A stretch of 64,000 bases of DNA. Origin: Lewinellaceae bacterium. Its GTDB lineage: Bacteria; Bacteroidota; Bacteroidia; Chitinophagales; Saprospiraceae. A program made the translations under genes and the position numbers. The stretch covers positions 200,235-264,234 of the forward strand of contig JADJSY010000005.1 in the NCBI GenBank assembly GCA_016711435.1. The letters are read 5' to 3'. Positions 8,685 to 16,970 of this stretch are shown in pieces (positions within the stretch are counted from its first letter, which is position 1; each line of letters starts with the position of its first letter). The notes beneath the pieces were generated by a model, which worked only from the letters and a program-made list of their open reading frames with translations, had not been told where the DNA came from and searched no databases.

Positions 8685-10384
8685 ATGAAACTTTCATTTT
8701 TCGCGATTTTGCTTTTCGCTATTCCATGTGCTCTGTTCGCCCAGGATCGCCCGGTCGGTCGTGGTTTTGCCACCCGTTCCGAGGTGATGGCCCGCAACGG
8801 AATGGCCTGTACCAGTCACCCGCTGGCCACCTCGGCGGCTTTGGATATACTGCGCAAAGGCGGTTCTGCGGTAGATGCCGCGATTGCCGCAAATGCCGTA
8901 CTGGGCGTGGTAGAACCGCATGTCAACGGCATGGGCGGCGACCTTTACGCGATTGTTTATGAAGCCAAAACAAAAAAACTGCACGGCCTCAACGGATCGG
9001 GCCGTTCGCCCTATACGCTGACGCTTGATACGTTCAAACGACGCGGCATTCAGTATATCCCTGCACTCGGGCCTTTGCCGGTTTCAGTGCCTGGCTGTGT
9101 GGACGGCTGGTTTACCCTGCACGGAAAATTTGGCAAAAAACCGATGACCGAGGTGTTAAGTTATGCCATCGGTTATGCGCGCGACGGTTTTGCGGTGGCT
9201 GATGAGGCGAGCCATTCCTGGCAGCGCGTAGATGCGATTTACGGTAAATTTCCCAACGTGCGGGATGTGTATTTGCCGGACGGGAAAGCGCCGAAACGCG
9301 GTGACATATTTCGTAACCCGCAGTTGGCTAATACCTTGGATAAAATTGCCAAAGGTGGCCGCGACGCATTTTACAAAGGCGATATTGCCCGGGCCATTGA
9401 CGCTTTTATGAAAAAAAACGGCGGATTCCTGTCCTATCGCGATATGTCGGAACACAGTTCCGAATGGCTGGAACCCGTTTCTGTCAACTACCGCGGGTAC
9501 GATGTGTGGGACTTCCACCCAACGGCCAGGGCATTGCCGCCTTGCAAATGCTGAACATCCTGGAGGGTTTTGATTTTTCCAAAACGACGTTCGGTTCGCC
9601 CGAACATATCCACCTGTTTGTAGAGGCGAAAAAACTGGCGTTTGAAGACCGCGCCCGCTTTTATGCCGACCTGGAATATATGGAACCCGGTATTGTCGAA
9701 CGTTTGCTTTCAAAAGAATACGCCGAACAGCGCCGCAAACTGATCAATCCCGCCCGCGCCGCACAAACCGTCGATGCCGGCAATCCCAACCTCAAGGACG
9801 GCGACACGATTTACCTGACCGTGGCGGATGGAGAAGGCAATATGGTGTCGCTCATTCAAAGCAATTTCCGGGGATTCGGCTCCGGTATGGTACCAGACGG
9901 ACTGGGCTTTATGCTGCAGGACCGGGGGCAATTGTTTACGCTCGAACCTGGCCTGGCGAACTCTTACGCGCCGCACAAACGCCCATTTCATACCATTATT
10001 CCGGCTTTTGTTACCAAAGACGGCGAACCCTGGATGTCGTTCGGCGTGATGGGCGGTTCTTTTCAACCCCTGGGACATACGGAGATACTGATGAATATGA
10101 TCGACTTCGGCATGAATGCCCAGGAAGCCGGCGATGCGCCGCGCATAGACCACCAGGGCAGCAGCGAACCGACGGGCGAGCGCATGAAAGACAGCGGCCA
10201 GATCACCCTCGAAGACGGTATTCCGTTTGAAACCATCCGCGCCCTCATGCAGCGGGGACACCGCGTAGGCTGGGCATCACCAGGGAGTTACGGCGGTTAT
10301 CAGGCCATTCGTTTTGATCCGGTCAGTAAAGTGTATTTCGGGGCATCGGAGAGCCGGAAGGATGGGCACGCGGCGGGGTTTTAA
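8685..10384 (+). CDS. gamma-glutamyltransferase family protein, frameshifted
   Basis: Two overlapping frames (8685-9554 and 9464-10384) join into one Ntn-hydrolase of about 565 residues. The first carries a signal peptide (MKLSFFAILLFAIPCALFAQ) and the N-terminal half (ILRKGGSAVDAAIAANAVLG, GMGGDLYAIVY). The second carries PNGQGIAALQMLNILEG and the processed small-subunit region with GDTIYLTVADGEGNMVSLIQ, where the Thr after GD is the expected autoprocessing nucleophile. The break lies near 9505-9515, where GTGTGGGACTTCC should read on as VWDLPPNGQG. The family cleaves gamma-glutamyl bonds such as glutathione, usually in the periplasm. A single-base error or a real frameshift both fit. Confidence 0.85.
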
Positions 10385-10387
10385 TGC

Positions 10388-10483
10388 AGGAATGAGGGAT
10401 GAGGAATGATTACAGCCACTCAAATGAACCAGATTCCCTTCTTCGAGTGGCTGTAATCATTCCTCAATCCTCATCCTCATCCT
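10388..10483. repeat. intergenic inverted repeat (GAGGAATGA words)
   Basis: A perfect 21-bp inner stem (10401-10421 with 10445-10465) is extended outward by degenerate GGATGAGGAATGA/CCTCATCCTCAT words. It lies between convergent genes, as expected of a bidirectional transcript end. Confidence 0.75.
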
Positions 10484-10490
10484 TTGTAAA

Positions 10491-11540
10491 TTAAAATCCC
10501 AGCGCCACAAACACCGGGTAATGATCCGAAAAATCGCTGTTACGGCCTACCCGGCAGGAATAGGTGGTAAAACTTTTTTCAGCCAGGATGTAATCTATCC
10601 GCAGCATGGGCAGCACGCCTGCAAAAGTTGTTCCCAAGCCCAGGCCTTTTTCCCGGAAAGTATCGTCGAGGCCCTCGGACATCATCGCGTACACGTAAGA
10701 GTTGGGCGTGTCGTTAAAATCGCCACAGACGATAACCAGGTGTTTACAGGCGGCAATGTGTTCGCGCAGGCGCAGGGCTTGTTCGGTGCGGACACCCGTG
10801 GCGTTGCCTACTTTGTCCAGTACGTTGCCGATGTCGTGCCAGGTCTCCTCTTCATCTAATTCCCCTTGGCCGATCACCTTTTCGGTCGTCTGGGTCACCC
10901 TGTTGGATTGCAGGTGGACGTTGTACAGACGCACTAATTTACCATCAATTCGGATGTCGGCCCAAAGTGTGGAATTTGCCGTTTTACCGAAAGGAACATC
11001 ACCGCCGGCCTCAATCGGGTAACGGCTGAGTATGACGGTGCCTTTTTTGAGGTTAAACGTGTGTTCGTAACCCATTTTTTTGGCGAGCAGGCGGTAAAAT
11101 TTTCCACTGGTTTCCTGGGTGCAAAACAGGTCGGGATTGCCGTTTTCCTGTAAAAAATGCGCGTAAGCCGCTACCCGTTTGTCGTACATCGCATCCGTCA
11201 TTTTGCCATCGCTGAACATTTCGCCGATGTTATGGGTGGCGACCGTCAGCGCGCTTTCCGGAATGGTGTCTTTCCCAAAATCAAAACCGATAAACCCGGT
11301 CACGAACTGCCAGCCCAGCAGTATGATGCCAATATGATAGAAGGCAAAGCGATTGCGCCGCCAGCCCCACCAAAGCGCGAGCGCTACGTTGCCCAAAAGC
11401 AGCCAGGGGAAAGCAGTGCCGAAAAAAGCCAGCCATGCAAACCTGGCAGGATTCACCAACGGACAGGCATAGGACAACAGGGTAAATGTCACCACTATCG
11501 CACTTATGATCCTGAGTGCATGTCTGAATAGAGATTTCAT
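10491..11540 (-). CDS. membrane-anchored endonuclease/exonuclease/phosphatase family protein
   Basis: 349 residues. The first ~100 hold three hydrophobic segments (VVTFTLLSYACPL, AWLAFFGTAFPWLLLGNVAL, FYHIGIILLGWQF). The rest is an EEP-fold domain with THNIG, CTQET (metal-binding Glu), NVHLQS, CGDFNDTP (catalytic Asp/Asn) and FSDHYP (catalytic Asp-His). It probably faces the periplasm and acts on phosphodiesters of nucleic acid or phospholipid type; the substrate is unknown. It follows two rhomboid genes and mutL on the same strand, although a repeat hairpin lies between it and the nearest rhomboid gene. Confidence 0.85.
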   Translation of the reverse strand: MKSLFRHALRIISAIVVTFTLLSYACPLVNPARFAWLAFFGTAFPWLLLGNVALALWWGWRRNRFAFYHIGIILLGWQFVTGFIGFDFGKDTIPESALTVATHNIGEMFSDGKMTDAMYDKRVAAYAHFLQENGNPDLFCTQETSGKFYRLLAKKMGYEHTFNLKKGTVILSRYPIEAGGDVPFGKTANSTLWADIRIDGKLVRLYNVHLQSNRVTQTTEKVIGQGELDEEETWHDIGNVLDKVGNATGVRTEQALRLREHIAACKHLVIVCGDFNDTPNSYVYAMMSEGLDDTFREKGLGLGTTFAGVLPMLRIDYILAEKSFTTYSCRVGRNSDFSDHYPVFVALGF

Positions 11541-11564
11541 TTTTGCTGTCCGTAGGTTCGGTGT

Positions 11565-11694
11565 TAGTTATCAGTTATTTGTTATCCGTTATCAGTTATC
11601 CGTTATCAGGATTGTAACCTTTGGCTAAATTATCTGCTTATGCAAAAGGTTACAATCCTGATAACGGATAACTGATAACGGATAACTGATAACC
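11565..11694. repeat. GTTATC-type hairpin element
   Basis: Heptad arms of GTTATCC, GTTATCA and GTTATTT words (11565-11609 region) mirror 11660-11693. They are joined by the inner stem AGGATTGTAACCTTT/AAAGGTTACAATCCT and a 23-base loop. The element sits between the EEP gene and the rhomboid gene and touches the rhomboid stop codon. Confidence 0.85.
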
Positions 11695-11697
11695 AAT

Positions 11698-12627
11698 TTA
11701 TTTCTTGCTGGCTTCGTACAGAAATTCCTTTTCCTCTGCGGTGAGATTTTCGTAGCCCTGTTGTTTGATTTTATCCAGGATGGCATCTAATTTTTCCTGG
11801 AAACTAAGGTCGTTCGTATCGGAAGCCCGGTTGCCTTTGGCGCCGCCGAAAGTTGCTTTCATGGCCGGTTGCGGGCGGCGTTTGGGCGCTGCCGGATTGC
11901 GTTTGGCGGATGAAAACCAACCGCTGATCTTGTCGAGCAGCCGATTGACTGGTACTGCGAGGTCTTTGCCGTCGCGCAGTTGATAGACGAAAAAAACGCC
12001 GAGGGCAAAGCCGCCGAGGTGGGCGATGTGCCCGCCACTGTTGCTGTTGTGCGCAATACCGACCATGTCCAGCAGAATCATGACCAGCACGATATATTTT
12101 AGTTTTACCTGACCCAGCAGCAGCAGCATTACCCGGTAGTCGGGCGCCAGAATCAGGACGGCGCCTGCCAGGGCCATTACAGCGCCGGAAGCGCCGAGGG
12201 CAAAAGGCACGGGGTAGTGCATCCAGAAATCAGAAACCAGAAACAGTACATTGCCCACCAGACCACCCATCAGATATATCGGAAAAACCCGCCGATTGCC
12301 GATCAGGTCGCTTGCAATCGTGCCGAACAGGTACAGAAAAATCAGGTTTGTGACGACATGCCAGAAGTCCTCATGCAGGAACATAGACGTGAAAAATCCC
12401 CAGGGATGAAACAGGGCGGTCTGCCATTGGCCCGGCATACAGAAAAAATACAAACCGTCGTCGAAGTAATCGGGAATGCCATGTCCGCTATTCGCAATCC
12501 AGAGCGTCAGTTTAACCAGGTTAACTGCTACAAATACGCCGAAATTGAGGATAGCCAACCGGGTTACCATGTTGCCCATCCGAAAGGAATATTTGATGTC
12601 GTCCCAAATGGAGCCGAATACTGCCAT
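11698..12627 (-). CDS. rhomboid-family intramembrane serine protease
   Basis: 309 residues with six or more membrane segments and the rhomboid catalytic pair: Ser147 in GASGAV and His203 in HIAHLGG. The HEDFWHVVTN segment matches the family's H-x-x-x-H/N region. A hydrophilic tail of about 90 residues (ending KEFLYEASKK) follows the membrane core and is predicted cytosolic. Rhomboids cleave substrates within the membrane. It is the second of two consecutive rhomboid genes behind mutL, an order often seen in Bacteroidota. Confidence 0.92.
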   Translation of the reverse strand: MAVFGSIWDDIKYSFRMGNMVTRLAILNFGVFVAVNLVKLTLWIANSGHGIPDYFDDGLYFFCMPGQWQTALFHPWGFFTSMFLHEDFWHVVTNLIFLYLFGTIASDLIGNRRVFPIYLMGGLVGNVLFLVSDFWMHYPVPFALGASGAVMALAGAVLILAPDYRVMLLLLGQVKLKYIVLVMILLDMVGIAHNSNSGGHIAHLGGFALGVFFVYQLRDGKDLAVPVNRLLDKISGWFSSAKRNPAAPKRRPQPAMKATFGGAKGNRASDTNDLSFQEKLDAILDKIKQQGYENLTAEEKEFLYEASKK

Positions 12628-12631
12628 TTCT

Positions 12632-12690
12632 GCGTAGTTATCTGTTATTAGTTATTGGTTATCAGTGTTGATAATCAAACACTTGTAAAG
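12632..12690 (+). repeat. GTTATC half-element
   Basis: One arm of GTTATCTGTTATTAGTTATT-type heptads followed by the conserved tail GTGTTGATAATCAAACACTT. It shares the tail AAAGAATT with the copy at 42719. It separates the two rhomboid genes. Confidence 0.65.
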
Positions 12691-12747
12691 AATTTAATCA
12701 AAACGCATTGATTTACATTGCCTTTTGCTCTTTGCAATTTTGCCCTT

Positions 12748-13407
12748 TTACCTAAGTCTTCCCTTGCTCCAGATCAGTATCATGATAAAACCAAACAACG
12801 CGCCGCCCAGGTGTGCAAAATGCGCAATACCCGTAGAATAGCCCCGCACTCCGTAAAAAAGTTCAAGGCCCGCCATGATGATAACGAAGTACTTGGCTTT
12901 CAGGGATATAGGCGGGAACAACAAACTAATCACTTGGTTTGGAAACAGGGAGCCAAAAGCGACATATATACCAAAAATAGCACCCGAGGCGCCCAACATG
13001 GGCACATTCCAGCTGCTGGGATCGATACCGGCGCGATCCAGTTCCCAAAACTGCACGCCGAGGTGCAGCATATAGGACCCTACGCCACAAATCAGGTAGT
13101 ACAATAAAAAACGTTTGTGCCCCCATACCGCTTCCACCATCGGGCCGAAAATATAGAGCGAGAACATATTAAATGCCAGGTGCATGATGTCGCCGTGCAT
13201 AAACATGTGCGTAGCCAGTTGGAAGGGCTGAAAATACTGTGACCCGGGCATAAAAGCCGCCAGGTAAAGTCGCCCCAAACCACTTGCGTCACCTTCCATC
13301 AGGCGTGGGAAAGATTCTTGTCCCAGCACCACATAACTGCCGATGAACACTAAAACATTCAGAATAATCAAGTGCCGGACAACGCCGGTGAATGGCTGAT
13401 AAAACAT
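12748..13407 (-). CDS. rhomboid-family intramembrane serine protease
   Basis: 219 residues, a compact six-segment rhomboid: HMFMHGDIMHLAFNMF (with the oxyanion-hole Asn80), GASGAIFG (Ser141 nucleophile) and IAHFAHLGG (His199). It has no soluble extra domain, unlike its neighbour. It begins 14 bases after mutL ends, so the two are very probably co-transcribed. Its substrate is unknown. Confidence 0.93.
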   Translation of the reverse strand: MFYQPFTGVVRHLIILNVLVFIGSYVVLGQESFPRLMEGDASGLGRLYLAAFMPGSQYFQPFQLATHMFMHGDIMHLAFNMFSLYIFGPMVEAVWGHKRFLLYYLICGVGSYMLHLGVQFWELDRAGIDPSSWNVPMLGASGAIFGIYVAFGSLFPNQVISLLFPPISLKAKYFVIIMAGLELFYGVRGYSTGIAHFAHLGGALFGFIMILIWSKGRLR

Positions 13408-13421
13408 ACGTTAATACCCGT

Positions 13422-15320
13422 TTATGGGTTAAATCTCTTTTGAAGTTCGTCTAATTCAAAGGTAATAAAACACTTGCGTCCGGTCGGGCCGGTATAGGGC
13501 GCCGAACAGGCAAATAACTGGTCGATAAGGTCTTGCATGGCCGCAACGGAAAGTACCTGTCCCCGGCGCAAGGCTGCGCTGCGCGCCATGGACCGGGCCA
13601 GGTTGTCCAAAGTACCCAGATCGAGATCCAGGTTTGATTTGTATTGGGTTAACACCTGTTCGATCAGTACTGCTTCCGACTGGCCTCCGGAGAGGTTGGC
13701 CGGCGTACCATGGACAGCGAATGAATTGCCGCCAAATGCTGTGATCTCGAATCCCAAACGGTTCACATCCTCCAGCAAGTCGCGCAGCAATGCCGCATCA
13801 GCCGGCGCCAGTTCTAGGGTGGTGGGAAACATGGCTTTCTGGGTGGCCACAGGTTCGTTGCCCAGCGCTTCCAGGTAACGTTCGTACAGGATCCTTTCGC
13901 TGGCTGTTTGCTGGTCGATCAGCAAAAAGCCGGATTTGATATGACTTACAATGTATTGACCATGAATCTGATACGGCGCTTTTTGTCCTTTTGAAAAAGA
14001 CCCGCTTTCATCGTCCATAGATGCAATTTCGATACCGGGCTGTACCTCGTACATAGGTTTTTGCCCTAAGATAGCAGCCAGGGTCAAGGCATCTTCTTCG
14101 TCTGTCTGGCCGCCTTCCGCATCGCTCTTTTCAACCAGTTGAAGTCCTTCGTACAGGCGTTGCCAGTTGCGCAGGTTGTCCTGCTGGCGTCCGGCGTCCG
14201 GGGGAGCAGGCGTCTGGCGGTTGTAATTTTCTACAGAACCGGAGCGGTCTTTCGCGGGATTCAGGTCTGACAATTTAACGGGGCGTGCCTGGAAAGCGGG
14301 TTCCTGCTCGAAGTCGAGCGTTGGGGTGATATTGTGGGTGCCGAGGGCATGGCGAACGGTTACTTTCAGGTAGTTGTACACCAGTTTTTCGTCATCAAAC
14401 TTGATTTCCTGTTTGGTCGGATGCACATTGATGTCGATGCGCGCCGGGTTGATTTCCAGAAACAGTACAAACAAAGGATATGTTTCCTGTGGGAGCATTT
14501 CTTCATAAGCGCTCACTACTGCGTGTTGCAGGTAATTGCTTTTGATGAATCGTTTATTGACGAAAAAAAACTGTTCGCCGCGCGATTTTTTGAAATAATC
14601 GGGTTTGGCTACGAAGCCGCTGATTTTCAAAATGTCCGTTTCTTCTTGTACCGGCACTAATTTTTTGTTGGTGGCTTCTCCCAGAATTTTGACAATCCGC
14701 TGGCGCAGGTTGCCCACCGGCAGGTGAAAAATTTCCTGGTCATTGTGGTGCATGGAAAAAAACACATCCGCATTGGCTAGGGCTATCCGCTGAAACTCAT
14801 CGAGTACGTGGCGCATTTCCACGGGGTCGGCTTTCAAAAAATTGCGGCGGGCGGGCACATTGTAAAAAAGATTTTTAACCGAAATGCTGGTACCCGTCGG
14901 CGCCTGGCAAGCCTCCTGCACTTTGACGGTCGAATCTTCGATAACAATGCGCACGCCCAGTTCGTCTGTGGCCCGGCGGGTGCGCAGTTCGACCTGCGCG
15001 ACTGCTGCAATGGAGGCCAGCGCTTCGCCTCGAAACCCCATCGTATGGATGGAAAAGAGGTCTTTCGACTCACGAATTTTTGATGTTGCATGGCGCTCAA
15101 AACTCATACGGGCATCCGTCTCCGACATGCCGCAGCCATTGTCGATGACTTGTATGAGTGTTTTGCCGGCATCCCGAACGATCAGTTTAATCTGTGTAGC
15201 GCCTGCATCCACCGCATTTTCAAGCAGTTCTTTCACAACGGAGGCGGGGCGCTGTACGACCTCGCCTGCCGCTATCTGGTTGGCTACACTGTCGGGTAAT
15301 AATTGAATAACATCAGCCAT
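13422..15320 (-). CDS. mutL: DNA mismatch repair protein MutL
   Basis: 632 residues. The N-terminal GHKL ATPase has all motifs: ELLENAVDAGAT, DNGCGM, TMGFRGEALASIAAVA and FYNVPARRNFLK. A variable linker (about 340-440) leads to a C-terminal dimerisation domain from about 450. The endonuclease motif DQHAxxExxxxE of many bacterial MutLs appears here as DQQTASERILYE, with His replaced by Gln, and the C-terminal CPHGRP-type motif is not preserved (ACSAPYTGPTGRK). Nicking activity may therefore be reduced or differently organised. MutL couples MutS mismatch recognition to strand removal. A TATCTTTGT -7 box lies about 75 bases upstream. Confidence 0.95.
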   Translation of the reverse strand: MADVIQLLPDSVANQIAAGEVVQRPASVVKELLENAVDAGATQIKLIVRDAGKTLIQVIDNGCGMSETDARMSFERHATSKIRESKDLFSIHTMGFRGEALASIAAVAQVELRTRRATDELGVRIVIEDSTVKVQEACQAPTGTSISVKNLFYNVPARRNFLKADPVEMRHVLDEFQRIALANADVFFSMHHNDQEIFHLPVGNLRQRIVKILGEATNKKLVPVQEETDILKISGFVAKPDYFKKSRGEQFFFVNKRFIKSNYLQHAVVSAYEEMLPQETYPLFVLFLEINPARIDINVHPTKQEIKFDDEKLVYNYLKVTVRHALGTHNITPTLDFEQEPAFQARPVKLSDLNPAKDRSGSVENYNRQTPAPPDAGRQQDNLRNWQRLYEGLQLVEKSDAEGGQTDEEDALTLAAILGQKPMYEVQPGIEIASMDDESGSFSKGQKAPYQIHGQYIVSHIKSGFLLIDQQTASERILYERYLEALGNEPVATQKAMFPTTLELAPADAALLRDLLEDVNRLGFEITAFGGNSFAVHGTPANLSGGQSEAVLIEQVLTQYKSNLDLDLGTLDNLARSMARSAALRRGQVLSVAAMQDLIDQLFACSAPYTGPTGRKCFITFELDELQKRFNP

Positions 15321-15393
15321 GAGACATAAGCATACGCTACTGAGCGTGTTTTTGTTTAATTCAGTATTAAAAGTGGTGTGCGCTGCTATGGGT

Positions 15394-15402
15394 ACAAAGA
15401 TA
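15394..15402 (-). promoter_or_regulatory. -7 box for mutL
   Basis: TATCTTTGT on the minus strand, matching TAnnTTTG, about 74 bases before the mutL ATG. No definite -33 TTG was located. Confidence 0.5.
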
Positions 15403-15419
15403 CGTTCACTGGATCATAA

Positions 15420-15480
15420 GTAGTTATCCGTTATGAGTTATTGGTTATCAGTGTTCATAATCAGGCATTTAAAAATTCAA
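15420..15480 (+). repeat. GTTATC half-element, left copy flanking the arginase-like gene
   Basis: AGTTATCCGTTATGAGTTATT, then GGTTATCAGTGTTCATAATC and AGGCATTTA. Its inverted counterpart, sharing the rarer tail GTTCATAATCAGGCATTTA, lies at 16858-16910, so the pair brackets one gene. Confidence 0.75.
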
Positions 15481-15532
15481 AAAATGACCAATTTTCAATG
15501 TCCAATGTACAAGTAGCACTTAACAGCCCCCC

Positions 15533-16624
15533 TCACCCAAACCGGTGCAATGCCTGCATCAGTCGTTCGGGTAGTTCCTCGCGGCAGGCCGCCTGATAGT
15601 CCTGATAAGAACAAGGTATGAGGCGGTGCCGTTCGTGTTTTTTTCGGGTCGGCACAGGCACCTGCATCCACCAGCGACCGGTTTTGACACTTTTCCAGAA
15701 GGTAAGCTGGTAGTTCAATTGCCGGAACTCGACCACGTATTCCGTCAGCCCGGCTGTGGAAACGGGATAATCTTTTTTCCGGTTGAAAAAGCCCTCCAGA
15801 AAATACCAGATCATCTGGCTTGCTACCTGGGCCGTCTGGCCTTCGCGGTCGAGGGAGGCATTGTACCCGTAGATGCCGAAAGAAGTCAGTTTGTCGCTCA
15901 TGCCCGCATAACGGCAGAGTTGGCAGGCTTCCTCTGCAAAATAGCCCGATGGCGAAGCCTCGTGTACCCCCGGCGCATCGCTTTGTTTGAGGGCGCCCAG
16001 GTGAAAAGTCAGCAAATCGGCGTCGCGCAAAACAGGTTCTGTTTCTTCTATGGCAGCCCTCGATTTGCCCAGACGCACCACATCAAAGTTGTTTTTTGTA
16101 AAAAAATCGAATGTAGCAGGCGCCGTCTGATGCACCTGCACGCCTACTGCTGCAAAGTGGAACAGCAAAGGATGTCGCGGCGACAGCAAATGGGTATATA
16201 CATCATCGGGGTGGCCGAAACGGCAGCGCTCGTCCACAACCGCCAAATTGACCAGGGCTTTGGTATCCTGATATGCCAGAAACTGCGCCCTTGCCAGCGT
16301 GTCGGAAGATGCCAGTATGATGGGCAGCACTCGCCCGCTCAGGAGTTCATACACCACGGGTATCAGCTGGGCAATATCGGTTTTGCGGAGGTTGCCAAGG
16401 TCGGCTACTGCCATGTCGGGAAAACCCGCAGCCGTTTTGTACAAAGCCGTCCGCACGGCATTGGCCTCCTTATCACCGATGCCAATGAGCGCGACCTGCA
16501 CTTTCTTCAAATCGGGAAAATCGCCCCGGAAAGACACAATATGCCGGCCCAGGGCAGTATCAGGTAATACGTCTGCCCATTTAAATAAGGAAGCAGGAAG
16601 GGGTTTCAGCCAGTTTTGAAGCAT
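15533..16624 (-). CDS. arginase/formimidoylglutamase-fold protein, metal site apparently altered
   Basis: 363 residues resembling the ureohydrolase-fold proteins that Bacteroidota annotations call formimidoylglutamase or arginase. Family landmarks visible are ALIGIGDKEANAVRTALY, LGNLRKTD, TFHLGALKQSDAPG and EEACQLCRYAGMSDKL. The canonical manganese motifs GGGH, DAHxDxR and SxDxDxxDP are not seen: the positions read ILASSD, VDERCRFG and LTFHLGALKQSDAPG. It may be catalytically inactive or use a different metal set. A link to histidine breakdown is suggested by ftcD at 28.4 kb but not shown. It is isolated, lying between inverted repeat arms. Confidence 0.7.
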   Translation of the reverse strand: MLQNWLKPLPASLFKWADVLPDTALGRHIVSFRGDFPDLKKVQVALIGIGDKEANAVRTALYKTAAGFPDMAVADLGNLRKTDIAQLIPVVYELLSGRVLPIILASSDTLARAQFLAYQDTKALVNLAVVDERCRFGHPDDVYTHLLSPRHPLLFHFAAVGVQVHQTAPATFDFFTKNNFDVVRLGKSRAAIEETEPVLRDADLLTFHLGALKQSDAPGVHEASPSGYFAEEACQLCRYAGMSDKLTSFGIYGYNASLDREGQTAQVASQMIWYFLEGFFNRKKDYPVSTAGLTEYVVEFRQLNYQLTFWKSVKTGRWWMQVPVPTRKKHERHRLIPCSYQDYQAACREELPERLMQALHRFG

Positions 16625-16631
16625 GAGGGTG

Positions 16632-16793
16632 GGTTGAAAAGTTGGATGGTTTGAAAGTTTGGCAGATTGAAAGGGTTTGATGGTTTGAAAGTTTGATGGT
16701 TTGAGGTGGTAACTCTTGGCTTTAAGTTACCACCTCAAACCATCAAACTTTCAAACCATCAAACCCTTTCAAACCAGCAAACCTTTGTAAACC
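16632..16793. repeat. TTTGATGG-type hairpin element
   Basis: Octad arms of TTTGATGG and TTTGAAAG words, with the stem GGTGGTAACT mirrored by AGTTACCACC at the tip. It starts just upstream of the arginase-like gene's start codon. Confidence 0.85.
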
Positions 16794-16829
16794 AAATAAG
16801 CATGGCCAAAGGTATGTAAGTAAGTAGGT

Positions 16830-16912
16830 GTGCAAAATTAGTTTTGGCCAAATTCTTTGTAAATGCCTGATTATGAACACTGATAACCAATAACTAATAA
16901 CCGATAACTACC
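16830..16912 (-). repeat. GTTATC half-element, right copy flanking the arginase-like gene
   Basis: Read on the minus strand it is GGTAGTTATCGGTTATTAGT, then GTTCATAATCAGGCATTTAC and AAAGAATTTGGCCAAAAC. It is the inverted partner of 15420-15480. The extended tail GCCAAAACTAATTT is shared with the copy at 19813. Confidence 0.75.
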
Positions 16913-16923
16913 TCAGTTTTTTC

Positions 16924-16932
16924 TACTTTTGC
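16924..16932 (+). promoter_or_regulatory. -7 box for the amino-acid dehydrogenase
   Basis: TACTTTTGC matches TAnnTTTGC exactly and lies 38 bases before the ATG at 16971, downstream of the repeat half-element. Confidence 0.6.
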
Positions 16933-16970
16933 GAAATTTTTGCCTTCACCACACCAAGTTATAGCATAAA

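Noticed and set aside
15626..16567. 313-residue + strand ORF opposite the arginase-like gene
   Set aside because: Antisense shadow; the minus-strand frame has recognisable ureohydrolase landmarks and this one has none.
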